NCBI GenBank assembly: GCA_002633005.1
Contig: NMRA01000002.1
Location: 518,876 to 582,875, forward strand
DNA from: Phoronis australis
Lineage: Eukaryota; Phoronida; Phoronidae
DNA: 64,000 nucleotides
Reading direction: 5' to 3'
The translations under genes were made by a program, and so were the position numbers. Below, piece after piece: positions 1 to 14,300 of this stretch. Below the pieces are notes generated by a model that saw only the letters and a program-made list of their open reading frames with translations, made no database searches and was not told where the DNA came from. How positions within the stretch are numbered: the first letter of the stretch is position 1; each line of letters starts with the position of its first letter.

Positions 1-3000
1 ATAAAGGTAGAACTCAGAAGTAAAAAATAATTTGAGTACAAAGATTAGAACAGGATCGTAGATGTTATGTAATCATTGGAACAGTTGTACTGTGGTGTTT
101 CATTTCGTTGATCGCTGATACTGCGTGTTCGTCATTATTGCCCAGGTCATTAAGGTTATGTAGGACCACAATATCCAAATAGCCAAATATCTGCAAAACT
201 ATAGATACTAAGTCGGTATTTTTGAAGGAAGAAAGTCTTCAGAATTTGATTTTCGAATTTTTACCATTTTTGTATTGATTGGGTCACGTGGACATGTGTT
301 TTACTAAAATTTAGCAAAAAAGAAAGGTACATTGAAAGCAAAGCAACAGCATCAATGTCATGATCAAGAATTTATTTTATTTGATATAAATGTTGTTACA
401 GTTTTCTAAAATAATTTGCTTTCATGAAAATCATATGTCATATTTTGGATATCTCCTTGTGCGAACGTGGAACATTTTAAAAACAATTGCTGATAGTCTT
501 TTGGAGAATAGTGCATAAAGCATAAAATCTAAAAGTTTCATGTGAATCCAGTCAGCTTGTTATTGAGATATGATATTTCAAATTTATCCAAATTTGGACA
601 TTTTTCTAGGGCCCTACATAACTTTAAGAGACGTAACTCCAAATGAGGTCTATGTGAATGCTAAAATGAGTTTAAAAATTGGACAATTTAGCTCTCCTAA
701 ACTGTTTCCAAAGGCTAGAATGACTGTTAAAACGCCTAGCACTCAGAACTTTATATACGTGATCTGTGAATACTGGAATAACTTAGATAGCGTGCCATTT
801 TCGTTTTTAAACATTGGTGAACTGGTTGGTTAGAATGATAAATATGTGTTGTAATTATTCAGCTGTTGTTCAAGTCCATAATTTTTTGTGGTGGGGTTGG
901 ATGTATGAGGTAATGGATGCTTATTAGTTGAAAGTGACTGTGCTTTGTAACTATAGTGTATGAGGACCAAGACATATGAAGCCACAACACTGATCGCTCC
1001 CTGTTTACAGCCTACTGACAATCACTCATGGAAATGAGAGTTTTGTATGTGAGCTGATTGGTCAGTTGAATCGCTTTTCTCATTATTTGCCATTTTCTTT
1101 TTTTTCCGGGTACACAAGTTTTCTACAACTTCCGCACTTCTGTTTATGTTGCCTTTCAAATACTGTTTCAATCGAACTGTGTTACAATGAACCCTGGAGG
1201 GACTTCCTAATGCGTTCACTCTAAGTAAAGTTTACTGCAACTAAAGTATGTTACATGCAGTACAGTTGACTTGAAACTTATGGAATGGAATGTTATACAC
1301 GAGCAAGCATAATGAAATGGGCGAGTTGTAACACAATTTGACTGTTCTAGAAATCTTCAGAGGTAACGCTTACCAACAGTAGAGTTTGTAACTTAACAAT
1401 AGACAAAGAAATTAAATGTTGAGAGATTTAGTTGTGTTCAATGTCGTTCTAAATACCACCAGCACTATGGTAAAATGTCACCAATTTATGACACAATATG
1501 GCAAATTTATTTTCTCACTTTTAACAAAAGATATGTTGCACCAAATTATTGCTGTTCCATGTTCAAATTGCGCAATTATTGTTTGTGAGATTTTACCATG
1601 TGTGTTTCGGTATCTTATGATTTGAAAGCTGTTATTATTAAACAAATTGCAGTTCATTTTGGGGCTCATTAAGATGTTTGGTTATGCTTGTGATGATTCT
1701 TTATGATAATTGTTTTCTTTGTAATTCCTGTTATTAACCTCTAAAGGTATATATGTATATAAAGCTTTTGTCAGCTCAATTTAAATTTTGTTTTCTTTGT
1801 ATTTGTTGTAGTTAATAATATATTCATTGAAAATAAATTTTGTTTGAAATCTCTTGTAGCATTCGTACGGTGGTTGTAGATATATTTGTCTGTTATGAGG
1901 CGACAGATTTATAGGTTGCGCATGGTTAGTTTGTTATGTATATATTCTTGGCAATGTTTTAGAAATGTGAAGTGTTGAGATGTATATATACATGAATGTT
2001 GGTGGCAGAAATGGTTATTACACGATTTGTTGTGTCCGGATTTTAGATTCTACAGTTGCTGGTGTTATATGTCAACTATATCTAGAACGTGGTAGAAATC
2101 ACGTCATGATGCTACACTCATAAGGCTTTCCACTACTCGTCTACGAACCTGCATTACTGTATGCTAAACCAACAAGTCCAATAGCAGTGATTGTTTACAT
2201 GTCTCGTTAGCAGTCGTTTTTTATAGCATTTTCTTTAAGCTTGATAAGGCCTGCGTCAAAGGTATGCCTGCAACCAAAATTTTCCCCAGTTCTTGTAAGG
2301 AAAAAGTTTTGTTTTGCTTGGCGAGATTAGGAGCTACTAGGCTACGTTTCTTTTGAGTTATGGCTTCAGTCAAGAATTTGGTGTATAGCATGATTAGATT
2401 GACTGGAAATTTTGAATAAAAGTGCTAAAAATATGGTTGTGTACTTCGTGTGTGATCATGTGGTTTCACTTTTGCAAAGTCTGGTATGCGTTTCTTCATA
2501 GCCGCAGTGCAAAAATGAGATTCTGTGGTCAAAAACATCAGAATTGGTCATAAAATTTATTTTCATAAAATTTATTTTAAAGCCTGTTGTGGCTGTTCAA
2601 TAGAAAAATATCTAAAAAAGTTTCTTAAATTACAAAAATAACAGAAACAATATCTATACAAGTTAAGTGCACTCAAACACACAAAAGAGCTTTACTGACT
2701 ACAACTTTCACACAAACACTTGGCCACAGTACTAAAATGCATACGTAGGTGTAAATGAATTAAAATGAAAAATAGACCTTCGCGAGACGAGAAACAACGT
2801 GGATTTTCTTCCACTTTCCTTGGCCTTGTGCCGCTAACCTGGAGAGAAAACCAAGATGTCGTCAGACTTTGCAAAATCTGGAGAATTTCTAGCCTGTCTT
2901 GGCAAAATGGTGGCCACCTTTGTGATAGGTCAGTGAGGTTGTTTTGTTGGAATTGTGGGACTGAGTAAAGTGTCTCCATTTTATAAGTGAAGATATTTCG

Positions 3001-5210
3001 CAACAAATGCAAGAGCTAATGCCTTGCGGTCTAGAGAACTTGACCATGATACTGAACACTCAAAATTCGCCCGAGGTATGCAGGATGCAGACATGCGAGG
3101 TTGTGCAACACCATGCATTTTTGTCCCATTTTTGTTAAGTCTGGAAACCCAAAAGTGGTCTATTGGTCAAAGGAACACGACATTTCAAAACAGCTATTTG
3201 TAAAAGGATCCTTCAAAATGGACATGGATCTCAAAAACGGGTGAACAGTCGAAACTTGTTACAACGAACTTGCGTTACATTCCTCAAGTCACAAACCAAC
3301 TTTACTCTAAGCAAACTGTGTTGGTTACATTGAACTTCAGTTACAATGAACGTTTTAGAAATGTCTTGGAAGGATTCGTTGTAATGAGATATGACTGAAC
3401 AACTAAAGTGGAAGACTCCAGAAGCAACATCAGCTGATTACACGGGACGGGTGACTCGCACCTCCAACTGGAGGTACTTCTTTGCAGCGGGTAGCATAGC
3501 GGAACATGTTTGACTTCAGGAAAAGACCTTTTTACAGTGTTTTTGATTGACGCAAATGTGATGCATTTTAACGAAAAATGACAGTCTTCACGTCCTCTAG
3601 AGGCCACTAGTGTTCAGTCCCACGTAATCCGTCACAATGCTGTTACTTGAAAGTCTCCTTTTACATCAAATTGTTTCTTAATAGAAACTACTTTACCAAG
3701 GCAATACATAGCATAAAATACGTATTAAGTAGTCTAATGCCTATTCAAACAATAAGCCAACAAATCAAATAGATGACTAGGATGAAGTGATGGGCAAATA
3801 TACATTTAGCCGAGAAAAGACTAACTTAAAGAAGTGTGCAGGAAATAATCTCAAAAAAACGGAAGATTTTTTCTTGCCCTTTAGTTTCAACTCAAGGTTC
3901 AATAAACAACATGCCTCAAAAATTACATCTCAGTAAAATCTGTCACTCCAAAGCAAAGAAGTATTCTTCAATGCAAAAAATTTTGTTCCACCAATACGCT
4001 GTTTACATGATATCAGTATATCAGAGAGCACCAAAAGTTACCTACTGAAAAGTATGACACTCGGGCAGTCTCTGTAAAAATAAAGTTTGTTCACTTTTCA
4101 AAAAAGATTAATGAAACTCAACAAATTCTATTTACTTTCCAACACCACTTTCCTGTGTGTGCTCAATTTTCTCACAATTCAACATCGACATCCTTTGCAA
4201 AGTCTACATTAAGATCATAACTTTCATAAAACTGAAAAATATTGACAGACCCAGTTCTTTACATAACAAAGAAATGAAGTTTCTGTCAATATGATATCCA
4301 TTAAAATATTCTAATTCACAAGAACGGCTGGATTTTACCCCTATTTAGTATTTGGTGAAGTAGATGAATTCACAGACTGAGTACTAGTTCTGAACAGTGT
4401 ATAAAACTACAACAATGCACAAATCCAGAGAACTTTATACCGATTGCACATGAAGTCATATGAACAATGAATTATGGGAAAGTGCTAATGCGTCAAATCT
4501 AGGGACGTGACAGACGACATGTCACAGAAAAACATGTCACTTAGATGTAACAAATCTGTTGCAGTTATGTAGACAAGTGTGAAAGCTCTTGGTTAGCATA
4601 GTGGCTAGTGAGAAACTACACTAATTGAGACACAAACCAAGAGACGTGTCACTCCCAAGATCAAAGAGATGGACTCCATAAACTTCTGCAATGGAATATA
4701 TTTCATAGATCCATAACTTAGTGCTTACAGTAAAATTTTACTCGCAAATTTTGGACAAAAATATTGGATGAAATTGATTTTTGATTCTTTCAAAGGCATA
4801 TTAAACTATGAAGGTCTAATTTCTCAAAACATTGCCTGATCATAGCAATGGCGTATAACTTAAAATGTTAATTAAATCCACTTGTATGGTTCCACAGACC
4901 TTTACCAAAATATGAAAATATGAAAATTCAATTGTACGCCTTATTATGTCCTAAATTGGTGAGATTGTGCAGCACCTCTAACACGCACACATGCTGGGGC
5001 ATTTCAAAAAACGAAGAGACAATGCGCTCGCCAAACCTTCGAGGAAATGAGTATACAAAAAGTCCGAGAAGCCAACCAAGGGGACTGAACCAAAAACTAC
5101 TTTGACTGCACCTTCAAATCCAGTGTCTGGACACTCAGCTGGATGTCAGTAGGTGCATGAAGACCTGAGGTCTGCTTCATTACATGTGACTTAAGACTGC
5201 AGTCACAAAT
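1..5210. other. gene-free stretch, AT-rich
   Basis: No conserved protein or exon chain was recognised on either strand. Open frames here are short (110 codons or fewer), have no family motif and no consistent splice partners. Around 3250-3400 there is a run of repeated 'gttacaatgaac'-like words, with a similar piece near 1170-1215, which suggests old dispersed repeat fragments. It lies downstream of the 3' end of the minus-strand Galpha gene, beyond the tandem duplication. Confidence 0.6.
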
Positions 5211-5440
5211 TTGGTCTTTCGCGCCACACAACTATTTCTGAAAAATAACTAAATCTCACTTCTGCAAAAGTACAAATTGTCTGAGAAAATACATATAGGT
5301 TGTAGTTACTGAAAAAACTTTCTAAAATTATTTCTAGACTGTGATCCGCTCAAAATAATTAGGTACACCCTTTTCAGCAGTTTTGAAGTGACCAAATTTC
5401 TGTCTCTTGTGTTACTTTCGTGAAACAAAGCCCTGGTGTG
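5211..5440. repeat. dispersed repeat, copy 1 (related to 57612-57870)
   Basis: Shares long collinear similarity with 57612-57870: both contain 'aaatctcact', a sparsely conserved A-rich middle, 'ctgtgat', 'ttgaa..gaccaaa' and end near 'aactttc.c.aaaca.agc'. The two are clearly diverged, so this is an old interspersed repeat. The large tandem duplication of 5411-8339 begins inside this repeat. Confidence 0.55.
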
Positions 5441-6920
5441 ATCACAAACCATAGGCTGAGTGACTTATAAGTCGTGAATAGATTACCCAAGTGCAGCCAT
5501 GCGGCCGAAGTATTCATGAGCCTGGTCACAGAACTGATTGCCCATCGCTAGTTACACTTGTGATCACAGTCTACTTAAAGATCAAATCAAATCAAACAAA
5601 CCTAAAAATAGTAATTAAATTACTAAATACTAACTACTTAAATTAAAATCAGTTAAAACGACCTATGTCTTGTAATTCCGTAAAAGCTGACACAGAAAAA
5701 ATGTACAAAGAAAAGTTCATTTTTAAAAGTTGTTTTCAGCATTTGTTGCACTCCTTAATTATGACAACCTTTAAATGTTCTTAACTGAACAAAAACGGCA
5801 ATAAAGTCTTAACATGCTTTTTGATTTTTTCAACACTAATATTGTTCAATACTGCAGCTCAAGTGTAACTTGGCAACTGTTTTAGGTCAGGCTTAAATAT
5901 ACCATGTTTTCACAACAAGTAATAGGAGAACCAGTAATATCAACAGCCTCATTACAATTAAGATGCAATATCAGATAAATTCTGTGGGATAACCAAGGCA
6001 GGCTGGTGTATAAGTATCCACAACATGAACTTTGACCCAAGGCCCACTCAGAAAAATGTATGAATCTAGGTCACGTGCAGCAAAGAAACTGTCACATTTC
6101 AAAGAAGGCCAACCCTTGAGCTTGAGACAAAGTAAGCTCCAATTAGTGTGTTATGAAACAGTCCACTATTAGGGAAACTGAAACTATATCCAAACATGGT
6201 TTGTAAGACCAATTCATTGACCGTCCATAAGAGCAGTGCCTCGACAACAAGGCAGTGTTCCATAGCCTTGAGACACTCATGAGAAAAGCTAGCTTGATCA
6301 TGTGCTTTAGTTGTAGTGCATGACAATATATCACTAAGTCTTACATGATCTTGCATTTTCATGAGTTTCTTAGGTCTGCTGAACACAACCCGCGTCAAGC
6401 CTCTACATACAACAAGGTCTGCAGACAACAACCCAGGTCAAGCTTCTACATACAACAAGGTCTGCAGACAACAACCCAGGTCAAGCCTCTACATACAACT
6501 AAGTCTGCAGACAACAACCCAGGTCAAGCTTCTACATACAACAAGGTCTGCAGACAACAACCCAGGTCAAGCCTCTACATACAACAAGGTCTGCAGACAA
6601 CAACCCAGGTCAAGCTTCTACTATAAAATATGCCTTGAAAGCCACTGCAGAAACATTCTCGTTGTTTAGAGCAAGCTTGGCTTATACGACTGACACCGTT
6701 TAGAGAACCACCACAAGATAGGAAATATAGCTGCACTGAAACCACCTTCCATTGTCTTAGCAGTCACATGACTGCACCAGTGGAGTGCAACAAGAAACAA
6801 TATTAAACTTTCAGGAGCACCGGTGCACTGGCCTACTGTAGCAGATTTTTACTTTACGAACAAAAAACAGCTTGAAATACACTAGAACATTTTTATCAGA
6901 GAACTCAGATCAAACCCATT
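5411..6920. repeat. tandem segmental duplication, copy A
   Basis: 1510 bp that recurs nearly base for base at 6922-8339, beginning 'tactttcgtgaaacaaagcc' and ending 'ctcagatcaaacccatt'. Differences are a few substitutions, small indels (for example 3 bp near 5928) and the number of 43-bp minisatellite units. A single N (6921) joins the two copies. The pattern fits two haplotypes placed in tandem by an assembler as well as a real recent duplication. No gene is seen inside; open frames here result from the repeat. Confidence 0.9.
6396..6610 (+). repeat. 43-bp minisatellite, 5 units (copy A)
   Basis: Five head-to-tail 43-bp units starting at 6396, 6439, 6482, 6525 and 6568, each beginning 'caagc(c/t)tctacatacaac' and ending 'caacaacccaggt', followed by a 12-bp partial unit. 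Units alternate between 'caagcc' and 'caagct'. Because 43 is not a multiple of 3 and no frame has a stop, all three plus frames stay open. The repetitive frames seen here (STYNKVCRQQPRSS type) are a by-product, not genes. Confidence 0.92.
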
Positions 6921-6921
6921 N
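6921..6921. other. single N at duplication junction
   Basis: One undetermined base exactly between the two copies of the tandem duplication. It marks an assembler join rather than a miscalled base. Confidence 0.85.
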
Positions 6922-8339
6922 TACTTTCGTGAAACAAAGCCCTGGTGAGATCACAAACCATAGGCTGAGTGACTTATAAGTCGTGAATAGATTACCCAAG
7001 TGCAGCCATGCGGCCGAAGTATTCATGAGCCTGGTCACAGAACTGATTGCCCATCGCTAGTTACACTTGTGATCACAGCCTACTTAAAGATCAAATCAAA
7101 TCAAACAAACCTAAAAATAGTAATTAAATTACTAATACTAACTACTTAAATTAAAATCAGTTAAAACGACCTACGTCTTGTAATTCCGTAAAAGCTGACA
7201 CAGAAAAAATGTACAAAGAAAAGTTCATTTTTAAAAGTTGTTTTCAGCATTTGTTGCACTCCTTAACTATGACAACCTTTAATTGTTCTTAACTGAACAA
7301 AAACGGCAATAAAGTCTTAACATGCTTTTTGATTTTGTCAACACTAATATTTTTCAATACTGCAGCTCAAGTGTAACTTGGCAACTGTTTTAGGTCAGGC
7401 TTAAATATACCATGTTTTCACAACAAGTAATAGAACCAGTAATATCAACAGCCTCATTACTATTAAGATGCAATATCAGATAAATTCTGTGGGATAACCA
7501 AGGCAGACTGGTGTATAAGTATCCACAACATGAACTTTGACCCAAGGCCCACTCAGAAAAATGTATGAATCTAGGTCACGTGCAGCAAAGAAACTGCCAC
7601 ATTTCAAAGAAGGCCAACCCTTGAGCTTGAGACAAAGTAAGCTCCAATTCATGTGTTATGAAACAGTCAACTATTAGGGAAACTGAAACTATATCCAAAC
7701 ATGGTTTGTAAGACCAATTCATTGACCGTCCATAAGAGCAGTGCCTCGACAACAAGGCAGTGTTCCATAGCCTTGAGACACTCATGAGAAAAGCTAGCTT
7801 GATCAAGTGCTTTAGTTGTAGTGCATGACAATATATCACTAAGTCTTACATGATCTTGCATTTTCATGAGTTTCTTAGGTCTGCTGAACACAACCCGCGT
7901 CAAGCCTCTACATACAACAAGGTCTGCAGAAAACAACCCAGGTCAAGCCTCTACATACAACAAGGTCTGCAGACAACAACCCAGGTCAAGCCTCTACATA
8001 CAACAAGGTCTGCAGACAACAACCCAGGTCAAGCTTCTACTATAAAATATGCCTTGAAAGCCACTGCAGAAACATTCTCGTTGTTTAGAGCAAGCTTGGC
8101 TTATACGACTGACACCGTTTAGAGAACCACCACAAGATAGGAAATATAGCTGCACTGAAACCACCTTCCATTGTCTTAGCAGTCACATGACTGCACCAGT
8201 GGAGTGCAACAAGAAACAATATTAAACTTTCAGGAGCACCAGTGCACTGGCCTACTGTAGCAGATTTTTACTTTACGAACAAAAAACAGCTTGAAATACA
8301 CTAGAACATTTTTATCAGAGAACTCAGATCAAACCCATT
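6922..8339. repeat. tandem segmental duplication, copy B
   Basis: 1418-bp second copy of 5411-6920. It runs straight into the last Galpha exon side (stop codon at 8390), so copy B is the one in native continuity with the gene. The 92-bp length difference is almost entirely two minisatellite units (86 bp). Confidence 0.9.
7901..8029 (+). repeat. 43-bp minisatellite, 3 units (copy B)
   Basis: Three units at 7901, 7944 and 7987, then the same partial unit as in copy A ('caagcttctactataaaa'). The 5-versus-3 unit difference between otherwise near-identical flanks marks this as a variable-number repeat. Confidence 0.92.
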
Positions 8340-8389
8340 GAGCTCCTATTATCACGAGTTTTGACCTAGTTTCTGACAACTAACTCCTC

Positions 8390-11300
8390 TCACAACAGCT
8401 CGGCGTGTTTTAGATTGTCCTTGATGATACTCTCCATAACCACCTGGAACACAACTTGAATATTGCTCGTGTCTGTTGCCGTGGTAAAGTGAGGGTACAC
8501 AACTTTTGTAGGGTTCTTATTGGCCCGTTGGTATAAACCCTGAATAAACATGGCCGCCCGATCGACATCACGGTCTGGTCCTGTGTATGCTGGGTAGTAG
8601 TATCGAAGATGTCTTTCTGAGTAGAGAATTTTCTCTTGGAACAAATCCAATTTGTTCAAGAACAAAATCTGAAGAAAGAGTGTTTTAACAGACATGAACA
8701 CCAGACTCTGAGCAGCGACATCAAAAAAGACATATTACAAACAAAACAAAATTCCTTTAATGAAATCATATTATGAATTCCTTTACACAAGCAAGACAGT
8801 ACATGACGCTATATAATGGATTTTAATAAAAAAATAATTCCTCCAAATGCTGCAGGCTCACAGTTTCAATTGCAAGAGTAATATTTTTGGTTTTAACTGC
8901 AGTGAGGACTATCATGTAGAGAATTCATAAAAATGATGTTGTAATGTTAGTAAAAATAAACTTACAATGGAAGTTTCTTTGAAGAACCTGTTGTTACAGA
9001 TTGATGTAAACAACTGCAAACTTTCTTGTAGGCGATTCTGAAACAAGTAAATCAGCGTTATCTCACATTCTACCTGATGAAATAAAAAACTGAGCCACAC
9101 GTCACCACATCGCTGCACAACAGTCTTTTCTCTTTGTCAAGGAAATTTGGGTTTGGTTTTTGTACCACAAAATCTTTAGGAGCTTGGCCAAGGACCAATT
9201 TTGGGGGGTGATACCCTGTGCCTATGCTTCATCTGCCCAGCAGGGGTGATTTTAGAAAACATGTGTATGGGTCAATTGAACCATATAGTCGGTGGGCCAG
9301 ATTTTGTAGGACCTCTAGAAAATGGTTTTTGTGAGTACTTTAGGGGGGCAATTTTATTTTGGTGTTTTTTAGTTCATTTATTAGAGTGTTTTAAAAATCT
9401 AAAAAGTTCCCACATATAAAGTTGCACATTTTTGAGAAATTTGAGTTTGAAGTTACCTAATAATCACCAAAGAGCTTAGTAAACTTATATTTGTAAAAAC
9501 AACAGTTTTGGTGACTTTTTTGTAAAACAAGTAATATGGTCCCANGAACATATTCTCTCCATGTTCTCAAAATAACTGAAACGGGACAGAAAAAACGCAG
9601 ACAATTGTGTGATCACAACACGGACAATTGCATTATAATACAAATAGTTACTGTCATTGCTATGCTAATAATTATCACTATTATAGTTATATAAATCAGC
9701 GCTCGACACTAACCTAAACGCCAAGTCTCGACCTGTTTGGCAAAATCTAGCGCTGTAATTATAAGAATAATATTCACAACAATGACCATAACAATAACAA
9801 TAAATACTGTTATTATGACTGTTATTATTGCTATTATGACAGTCATCGTCATTGCCAGAGCAAAAAGACACCCGATCACTTTAGGGATTTTCGTAAGCCA
9901 AGTGCAAAATGAACAGTGGGGTAAAGGGTAAACGGTCCCACACATGCTTTTAAAATGTTTCTAAAAATGCCATTGGAAGTCATTTAGAGGGAGGAAAATC
10001 AGCAACTCTGTATACACTCCTTCTGAATGAAGAATGTGGTTTTCTATGTTGTTTTTTATGCCCCAGCTCAGAACTATCATACATATTTTGATTACTAGGT
10101 CAGTTACCTTCCAGCACACAATTTCACTGCGAAGACCTTGAATAAAATAATCTAAAAAACAATTTCAATTTACAGGTGAAAAGCCAAGTGGACCAGAAAA
10201 ATTAGAATGGAAAATGTCCATTTGAGTGGTAAATACAAGCATGCTCTTTGCTCCACGCTATAGTAAACCGACTCTGTTCTTCAAATAATTTCAAAAATGC
10301 ATTCCAGTATAATTGACGGCTATCAGGACCAACAAAAAAGATAAACCATTCAGAACATCACTTGACAAGTACAATCATTCAGACCTCAGATATTTAAAAA
10401 CACATAGCCATAAATAAAAATCCACAATGCTACCATCAGTTTTAGACCATTATAAATTGAAAAGAAACAAAAAAAGAGCCGTATCAAGTATCTGGCCATT
10501 CACCACGCCAAAGATTATAATCTCTGAAACAATGTTGCAAAAAGCAGTATGAAAAGGGAAATACACCCAATATCATCCCATGTGACCAATCTCTCTCTCA
10601 GACTGTAGTCCAACAACACTTACTAAATGGCCGAGTCATTGAGCTCGTATTCAAAGCCTCGTGAGACTGCAGCTCGCACTCCTCGGTCGTTCCACAGACA
10701 ATGTAGTGAATTGGCAATGTATGGAAGCACGTTGTGTCGCTCGTCAAAGCACTTTTGGCAGGACAAAATATTCTGGGCGTGTACCTAAAGGAAGAAAAAT
10801 ATACTCTTAGTATATATATATATGTTATAAGTGATTTTGATTGAGTTAACTGTGCTGTGGGAGACTAGGGTGCAGGAGGCTCACAAGAGGAAACTACTCA
10901 AGTACGAAGATCTATCGCAGGAATGTGCAGCGAATGGCTGGAAATGCTTCTGTCTTCCCATAGAAGTTGGATGTAGAGGGTTTATTGCAGGCATCATGAG
11001 GCGGATCACAAAGCTATTGGGTATTTCTTCAGGAGGGCGAGCTGATATGTTCCAAGTCTACTATAAGAGCAGCGGAGGAAGCAACCGTGTGGATGTGGTT
11101 ATAACGAGAGAACAAATGGCAACCCCACCGTCAGCTGGAGGTCTGGCCACCCTTCAGAGACCTACGATCAGAGAAGGTTCTAAGTCAAGGTCGAAACCCA
11201 CGATAAGATGGACTCCTAGCTGACGACGACGCTGGGTAGCAGATACCACCAAGTTTACAAGTAAGCAGAGTTGGGAACGAAACATTCTTAGTCAGACACA

Positions 11301-14300
11301 GCACCACCATTAAAAAACTCTTAAACAAAATATATGGAGAGAAATTTGGTGGTCTTTAAAACGAAGCCTGACAATTAATTTCAGTTTTCTTTCAATAGTT
11401 TCATAACAAATTTGTAGCTTTAAACAAAATAGTTTGTTGCCTGTTGGTAATGTACACTTTGGTTTAATATGGGTACTCACACCAACATGTACACAACATG
11501 TCTACCTTAGCAGTTATAGACCAGGTCTCAACTCCTCCGGGGGGGCACTCGGCTATACTTTGATGGGAGTGCAGCTGGAAAATTAGGATCCCCACCCATT
11601 TAGAGAGCGGACACAGACAAATGGGAAGCCAATCTTAGTGAGCTCCTATAAGAAAGTTACCCATTTGTAGGAGATTCTTCCACAAAATGCCATCTTTTTG
11701 AAACACATAACCTATTACAGTGATACTTGGATTTACCAGTCAAGAATCCTGAAAGTTATCTTTGAAAAGAAATGTTAAGCCTATAGATAACATTAACACG
11801 CCTTCTACAGGTTTGTGCCATTGGAAAAAGGAACTATTGTGAGGAACTATTAAACTGGAAAGCCATCCTTTTGTAGGAAAACTGGTTGTATCACATATAC
11901 TTCTTCAACGGGAGTACCCCCTAGGAACCCCACTAAACATTGTTGACAATTTGTAATAGGATACAGCAGAATTGAGACATGGGTTACAATATGCTCTGTA
12001 CAACACCACAGGTTATACTGAGACGAAAATGAACAAATACTAGTGTGAGATTGTACACTGTAATTGCATTTCACACTTGATACAATGGATGGGAGAAGTC
12101 AAGACAAAGTTACACAAATTCTGTTTAAACACAAGGTATTATATTAGGAATAATATTCAGAAGGTTGAGCGTGGAACCTGAAACAAGCGCATTACAAGCC
12201 GCGCCAAACACATTTCAAAGGACTTACGCATACTGCACCTACGTTTTATTTTGATTCTGTTTCGAATCACGGAACAACTTTTTTGTGACTGGATACCCAA
12301 AAAAGTTAAAATTACAGTAGGCATACATTTACAAAGAAATTTACTTTCATGAATTTAATGTTTAATAATATTTATAACAGAAACACTGTGACGCTTGTTT
12401 TTACACTTTTTGACACAGTCAAATTTCAGTTTCTCGCAAACGATAACAAGATGTTCTGCAGTGAACTATTTCTGGAATATTTTAGTTAATGCACAAGTAT
12501 ACCACAGAACATTTTCAGTTAAACGCAGACAAATTATGGACTATGCCATCACATGGCAGACGAAATTCGATAGAATAGTATAAATCTATTAGATGAAACG
12601 TTTTTATGACAGCACACCAGTTGACTAATAGTAATGAATATGCTAAAAAACTATTAAAACGGTCTTTTTGTCCTCAATTTCTCGCAATCATTATGCCCAA
12701 AAACTAGCATTGTTATACACAAAAGTCCCTGCTGGTATCATCTTTGTAAAATGAGAGCAATGATGATGTCATACCTGTTTATATTGCAGACGATCACTGG
12801 TCACACAGACAGACTGAGCAAACAATATCAGTTGCATTGTGACCAATCTAGTCAATATTTTGAGACAGGTGAGTAAACACAGGCAATACCAACCAGAAAA
12901 AACGTTATTCCTAAAGCTTTGCATTAATTAGATAACTTTAGAAATAGAGTTGAGAAAATCAAAAGTTGATAATCTTAGTGTTATGTCTTGGGCTATAATG
13001 AAAACAGGTTGCTAAAAATACAGTTATTGATTTGGGTTTGTCTCTGGAATAATTTGATTTCAAAACCACCTGGCTGTGCCCAAAGTTCCACAAACAAATA
13101 ATTCCAGCATTTCTACCTGAATACACAAAAGGCCAAAGATCAAAAAGTATAGTATTAAATACTTATCTTGAGTTTCCACAAAAGTGAAATGGAAAATGTT
13201 TAAAGTGGTTTCAAGTTTAATTTCAAGCACAAAGATTAGACCTTGGACCCAGGGATCACAAGTTGATAGGACAGAGAATACTCTTGGGAACAAAGAACAA
13301 TGACTGGTTCCGCATGAATATCAGTGTTCCAAATTGATTCTGAGAAAAACATTTTATGCTCTACATATCACTTTACTGGTAAACATGAGATACAAGCATT
13401 CCAACTATCTAGCCGATGTTGTGTCTGTCGTTTCTGATAATCGCAGTTTACACTCCCAGTTCATGCAATGCTAATTTGAAGTCATGTGCATGCAACTTGT
13501 AATCATGTCACTTGACCCAAATCAGCCAGGTAACATACACAGGACATGCCGATTAAAAAATTCACAATTTAAGCAGCTACAGACATCTGAAACCTTTGTA
13601 AATATCAGCACTCTGTGTGCGGTATTTACCGAGATTGAGGATGGACAAAGCTACTGACTGAATGAAAACTGGTAACTCTCCTAATTAAACATTGAACATG
13701 TAAACATCATTACTGCTAGAAACCAATAGAATTGTGCATGAATAATTGTAACAAACATGAGTACCAGAATAAATTTCAGATATATTAATTTCAAATTTCA
13801 ATCAAAATTAACTAACAAAATCATTCACAGGCAAGCCAAACTGCCATAAATTCTAAAAACTTCACCAGGCTGTTGCTAAGCAATGACTGCACAGTACAAA
13901 GCATGTCAAAGACAAAGTAAAGCTTTCACGGTACAACTCCTTGTCAAAAATTTTCAGAAATAAATTTCTACATCCCATCCACATCATAACTTCAATGTAA
14001 ACATTTTTTTCTGAACCAAAATGACAGTATAACCTGCAAACATGAATAGCATTGCAGTTCTGTGTCAGAACAGCACTAGGAACAAAACTGTCAACAAATT
14101 GACTTTGCTGCAGATAATTGTACAAACAACTCTATCACTCTAGTCACTGACATCTAGGGATTTCCGTATCAATTGGTCTGACTATTTTTGCCGTGTACTA
14201 CATTTGATATTCTAAGTCGCGTAACTGTAGTACATGGCGAAAGCGTTTAGACAAAATGACCTATAATTCCCGTTGTGACAGCTGGGCGGAAGCCAAAGTC

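Noticed and set aside
6099..6669. Open frames with STYNKVCRQQPRSS-type repeats on both strands (also 7576-8122)
   Set aside because: They are generated by the 43-bp minisatellite and its flanks; all three frames are open because the unit has no stops and is not a multiple of three.
10104..10150. Candidate Galpha switch exon (minus) between 'tttttag' and 'gtaactg', reading [14 protein letters not shown]
   Set aside because: The phase after exon 4 would create a stop codon and the text does not match any Galpha switch region.
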